The position numbers were made by a program, and so were the translations under genes. From assembly GCA_019916065.1 (NCBI GenBank), contig CM034243.1, positions 1,116,001 to 1,180,000 of the forward strand: a DNA stretch of 64,000 bases, read 5' to 3'. Below are positions 60,397 through 64,000 of the stretch, in pieces (within the stretch, counting starts at the first letter, position 1; the number at the start of each line of letters is the position of its first letter). The notes beneath the pieces are model-generated. The model was given only the letters and a program-made list of their open reading frames with translations, was not told where the DNA came from and did not search any database. Source of the DNA: Vitellaria paradoxa (taxonomy: Eukaryota > Streptophyta > Magnoliopsida > Ericales > Sapotaceae).

Positions 60397-63100
60397 ATGT
60401 CTTGTTCAAGTTTCTCTTCTTCTGCTGCTGCTGCAACTAGAATCACCCAACCCCCTGCGCCTCTCTACTTCACCGCCGCTTCTCTCGAAAAATCTCATTT
60501 CGATCCGCTCAAAACCAACCCAACCTCGTCTTCTTCTTTCCTGGGTTCCACCCACAAACTCCTCCGTCTCACGAAACCCAATCCACGTCATGCCCGCACT
60601 CGATCCACCCCCGTCGTGGCCGTCTCCGATGTCGTCAAGGACAAGAAGCTCAAATCTGCCGCCTCCTTTTCCAATCTGGTACTGTATCAATCTGGATTTT
60701 CGCTTTCCAAACAAATCTGCAACTCCTTTATTAATAATAAATATTCCTCTCCAATCCTCCTCGAATTAATTAATTGTGTGCATTTTATCTTGGTGTTTTA
60801 ATTTCTGGATGTTTGTGTGGATATGATGCGGCAGCTGATTACGAAAGAAGAAGGGTTGGAGCTGTACGAGGACATGGTTCTAGGCAGAGGGTTCGAAGAT
60901 ATGTGCGCTCAGATGTACTACAGAGGCAAAATGTTCGGATTCGTCCATCTCTACAATGGCCAGGAGGCTGTGTCTACTGGATTCATAAAGCTCCTGAAGC
61001 AGGAAGATTGTGTTGTAAGCACATACCGCGATCACGTTCACGCATTGAGCAAAGGCGTGCCAGCTCGCGCCGTCATGAGTGAGCTCTTCGGCAAGACCAC
61101 CGGCTGTTGCCGCGGCCAGGGCGGTTCTATGCACATGTTCTCCAAAGAACACAACCTCCTCGGCGGTTTTGCCTTCATTGGTGAAGGAATTCCGGTCGCC
61201 ACTGGTGCCGCTTTCACTTCCAAGTACAGGAGGGAGGTCTTGAAGGAGGCTGATTGCGATCACGTCACTCTCGCCTTTTTCGGTGACGGGACTTGTAACA
61301 ATGGCCAATTCTTCGAGTGTTTGAACATGGCGGCCTTGTGGAAGTTGCCAATCGTGTTTGTTGTGGAGAACAATTTGTGGGCAATTGGGATGTCGCACTT
61401 GAGGGCAACTTCGGATCCCGAAATTTGGAAGAAAGGTCCAGCATTTGGAATGCCTGGAGTTCATGTCGATGGCATGGATGTGTTGAAGGTCAGAGAAGTT
61501 GCCAAGGAGGCAATTTCCAGGGCTAGGAGGGGAGAAGGACCAACTCTGGTTGAATGCGAGACCTACAGGTTCAGAGGACACTCTCTGGCCGATCCTGATG
61601 AGCTTCGTGACCCTAGTGAGTATATTCCACTTTTTTCCTTTCATTTTACATCTCTCCTATATGATTTTAACTCACATTTTTCATAATGTGTATTCTGCTC
61701 CCCGGCGCCCCCCACCCCTTTTTTGTTTTTGGTGATGAACTCTGATGTGATGAACCTGTAAACTTGTGCCTGTAAGAATTCCATAGTCTGTGTAGTTCAA
61801 TTAATTGTATGTCTTGAGATGTTACCATCAGTAAAAGTAAGCTCATTGAGCGTGTCCAGGTTCCTTAGGGCATGGGCTAACAATTCCCCCCCCCCCCAAA
61901 AAAAAAAAAAAACCATTCAACTGTGACATCAGATTAGACTTGACCTCTTGCTTATCATCTTTTAGCTGAATATTAATCATCCCTTTGGATGCCATTTTGA
62001 TATACAAAATATTTGCGGTAATCTTTTACAGATACGTATTCAATCTTTTGCTTCAATGGATGGAGCTAAACTTTTGTTGTGTTTTTAGCCATATTTTAAC
62101 TATTCCGGAAGAAGAGTATTTTATCTGCTTATTACCTACCCTGTATTTCTGTGACATCCTTTTTATTCCCGGCATTATTTCAACCTGTAAGGTCGTAGGC
62201 TTGAAAGCACCTACATTATACTAAACAGCATGTAGTCTCAGAGAGACAAATTGTCCATTTTATGTTCTTTATTAACCTTGGATGGGTTCCTCACATTAAA
62301 CTGTGGCAGATATCACAAATAATAGCAAAAATTTTAAACAAAGTCTGTTTTGTGAAAAGTGACTTACATTTGTGACGAATAACTTGTACCCTGTTATGCC
62401 ACTCGGTGAAATAATTTGCAACTGCTGTTTCTACTGCCTGGTATGAGAGACCCAGTGATACTTCAAATTGCTGCATGGACATCTTTACAAGATTGTTGTG
62501 GTCTATGAATTATAATATAAATTTAACATCAACTGTAAAATACATTTTGTTGTTTAGTTTTTTGGATTTCTTGTGAACGGCTGTGCAGTGGTTCAGCTGA
62601 TGGGATCTCCCTATATGGTTACTTTTTAGTTGTCTTAAGCTTAGGATTTTGTTATATATTTCTGCATGCCTGACTTTGCTTTTGAGCATTTGTCTGTTAG
62701 AGAATCCATAAAATGGGGATGAGGTACTTGAGGAACTTCTTACATTACACCTTTCTGAGTTTTTATTGTTATAAAATGGATTAAAAATCTTCTTGAACTT
62801 ATATTTCGGTTGATTTTTGCAGATGAGAAGGCTCATTATGCTGCTAGAGATCCAATCAGCGCCTTGAAAAATTACTTGATAGACAACAATCTGGCCAGTG
62901 AAGCTGAGTTGAAAGCTATAGACAAGAAGATAGATGAGCTGGTTGAGGATGCAGTTGAGTTTGCAGATAGCAGCCCTCATCCAGCTCGCAGCCAACTATT
63001 GGAGAATGTGTTTGCAGATCCGAAAGGTTTTGGTATTGGACCCGATGGGAAATACAGATGTGAGGATCCAAAATTCACAGAGGGCACTGCTCATGTCTAA
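60397..63100 (+). CDS. PDH-E1 ALPHA: Pyruvate dehydrogenase E1 component subunit alpha, plastid
   Basis: Three coding exons (60,397-60,678; 60,835-61,615; 62,823-63,100), GT-AG introns, 446 aa. Residues 1 to about 70 are Ser/Ala-rich with few acids, a chloroplast transit peptide. The mature part starts near VVKDKK and [14 protein letters not shown]. The thiamine pyrophosphate motif runs from GDG (244-246) to NN (273-274). [10 protein letters not shown] and [16 protein letters not shown] (the region of the E1 alpha phosphorylation loop) are present. The end [16 protein letters not shown] with the C-terminal KFTEGTAHV is characteristic of the plastid, not mitochondrial, isoform. With E1 beta it decarboxylates pyruvate and passes the acetyl group to E2, giving acetyl-CoA for plastid fatty acid synthesis. 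The ATG at 60,397 is the first in frame. The long antisense frame here is a shadow. Confidence 0.97.
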
Positions 63101-64000
63101 GCTTTTCGGGATTGATCATGTGGTGACACCCTCATGCTGCCTTTGATTCAATGCCGCGTGGTTCTAAAATATGATTATAGCCGGCAATAACTAGCTTTCT
63201 TTTCCTGTTTATGATTCAAATCAGGATTTTATCATAGGCTGTTTCTTATTCAGTTTTTTTCCTTTTTTTTTTTCCCTTGCTCTTTTTCCAATGATTTTGT
63301 TGTGGGACTAGTGCTGCTTTGAATGACAAACCCTAAGGGATATATGGTTCTTACGATATATAGCCAGTGTTAGTACTTCTATCAGGGTTTTGGTTTTTGA
63401 AGAAGTTTATTCATTTTTGTCAGTTGCTAAGTTCGTTCCCTATTTTCCTTTGATTTTTTTACATTTTTCTCCAGGGGGTCCATCAGAAGGATTTGAAACT
63501 TGGAATCATACTGGACAATCCTGTTCTCCTTCATGAATGATAAATACGATTGAATTACTTGAAATACAAAGGCCGCCGTTGGATTTTTACGAAAATTTTC
63601 AATTCCAAAATAGTTTGATCAACATTTTCTCAAACCCAAGGACCTCTCTCTCTCTTTCTCTTTCTCTACGCCATGCCACGTCTCGCTATTCTCTGCAATC
63701 ACTTCTTCAGTTGATGAATGCTGCTAGATATTTATGCAGAGACCTGAAAACATTTCTAATGAAACCGTTCCTGGCTAGTTTAAATGTTGGAACCCGATGG
63801 ATTAATAATCACCCTGCAGTGGTCTGGTCAGTGATCTTGTCCCGGACCAAGCTAATTTTGCAAACAATGAAAAGGTCCTCTAAAGTCGCCGCATTTAGTA
63901 AGGGTGGGTGAGCAAAAACCGACTATCGAATTGTTCCTACCAAATTTGGTGAAAACAAGTTCAATTTTGGGCAAAACAGTTCGGTTAATTGGTTCGGATT
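63101..64000. other. PDH E1 alpha 3' UTR and intergenic DNA
   Basis: T-rich 3' UTR is likely to about 63,450. The frame 63,537-63,911 has no family features and begins in a CT-rich stretch (63,640-63,666). The last 60 bases (AACAGTTCGGTTAATTGGTT) start a GGTTCGG-type plant repeat that leaves the window. Confidence 0.4.

Noticed and set aside
60880..61644. 254-aa open frame on minus opposite PDH E1 alpha exon 2
   Set aside because: It is the complement of a strongly conserved coding exon and matches no family pattern; long antisense frames are common over such exons.

Overview
The window is nuclear DNA from a flowering plant, most likely a eudicot. The evidence is GT-AG introns, proteins that match land-plant families end to end, AT-rich intergenic DNA full of TA/CT/GA microsatellites, and dense plant-type transposons. 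I cannot name the species. No bacterial, viral, CRISPR, rRNA or tRNA gene was recognised.

Layout. 1-12.7 kb is a retrotransposon graveyard. A Ty3/gypsy pol relic on + (from 1,697) is followed by ~104-bp tandem repeats and then by a decayed gag/'gypsy-type transposase'-like ORF on the opposite strand (12.3 to 7.9 kb), an order that resembles Tat-lineage elements. It is broken by two LTR-like insertions that keep exact 5-bp target duplications (2,641-4,655, AATTT; 5,188-7,295, ATCCC). Two more relatives of the first LTR lie on the minus strand (1-1,696 and ~9,919-11,772). 12.7-32 kb is AT-rich intergenic DNA with MITEs of several families, a 162-bp tandem duplication and one small gene, a DUF4228/PADRE protein (minus, 18,012-18,608).

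32-64 kb is the gene-rich part, with four genes all on +: an RRM RNA-binding protein of the ARP1/RBM24-38 type (6 exons, 32,307-34,100); an intronless P-class PPR protein resembling Arabidopsis At1g05600/EMB3101 (38,909-40,423); VPS8 of the CORVET endosomal tethering complex (19 coding exons over 16.3 kb, 42,258-58,520, 1,992 aa); and the plastid pyruvate dehydrogenase E1 alpha subunit (3 coding exons, 60,397-63,100, 446 aa). These are unrelated housekeeping genes, not a pathway cluster. I worked out the exon joins by hand, and every join keeps the reading frame.

The most interesting observations are: (i) the antisense ORF arrangement and nested LTRs of the gypsy relic; (ii) a complete miniature TRIM retrotransposon in VPS8 intron 8 with LTRs, primer-binding site and polypurine tract; (iii) an apparent GC-AG intron in VPS8; (iv) a LINE ORF1-type relic in VPS8 intron 10 with a ~15-bp target duplication; (v) several MITEs with target duplications readable by eye. 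I found no convincing new multi-gene system.
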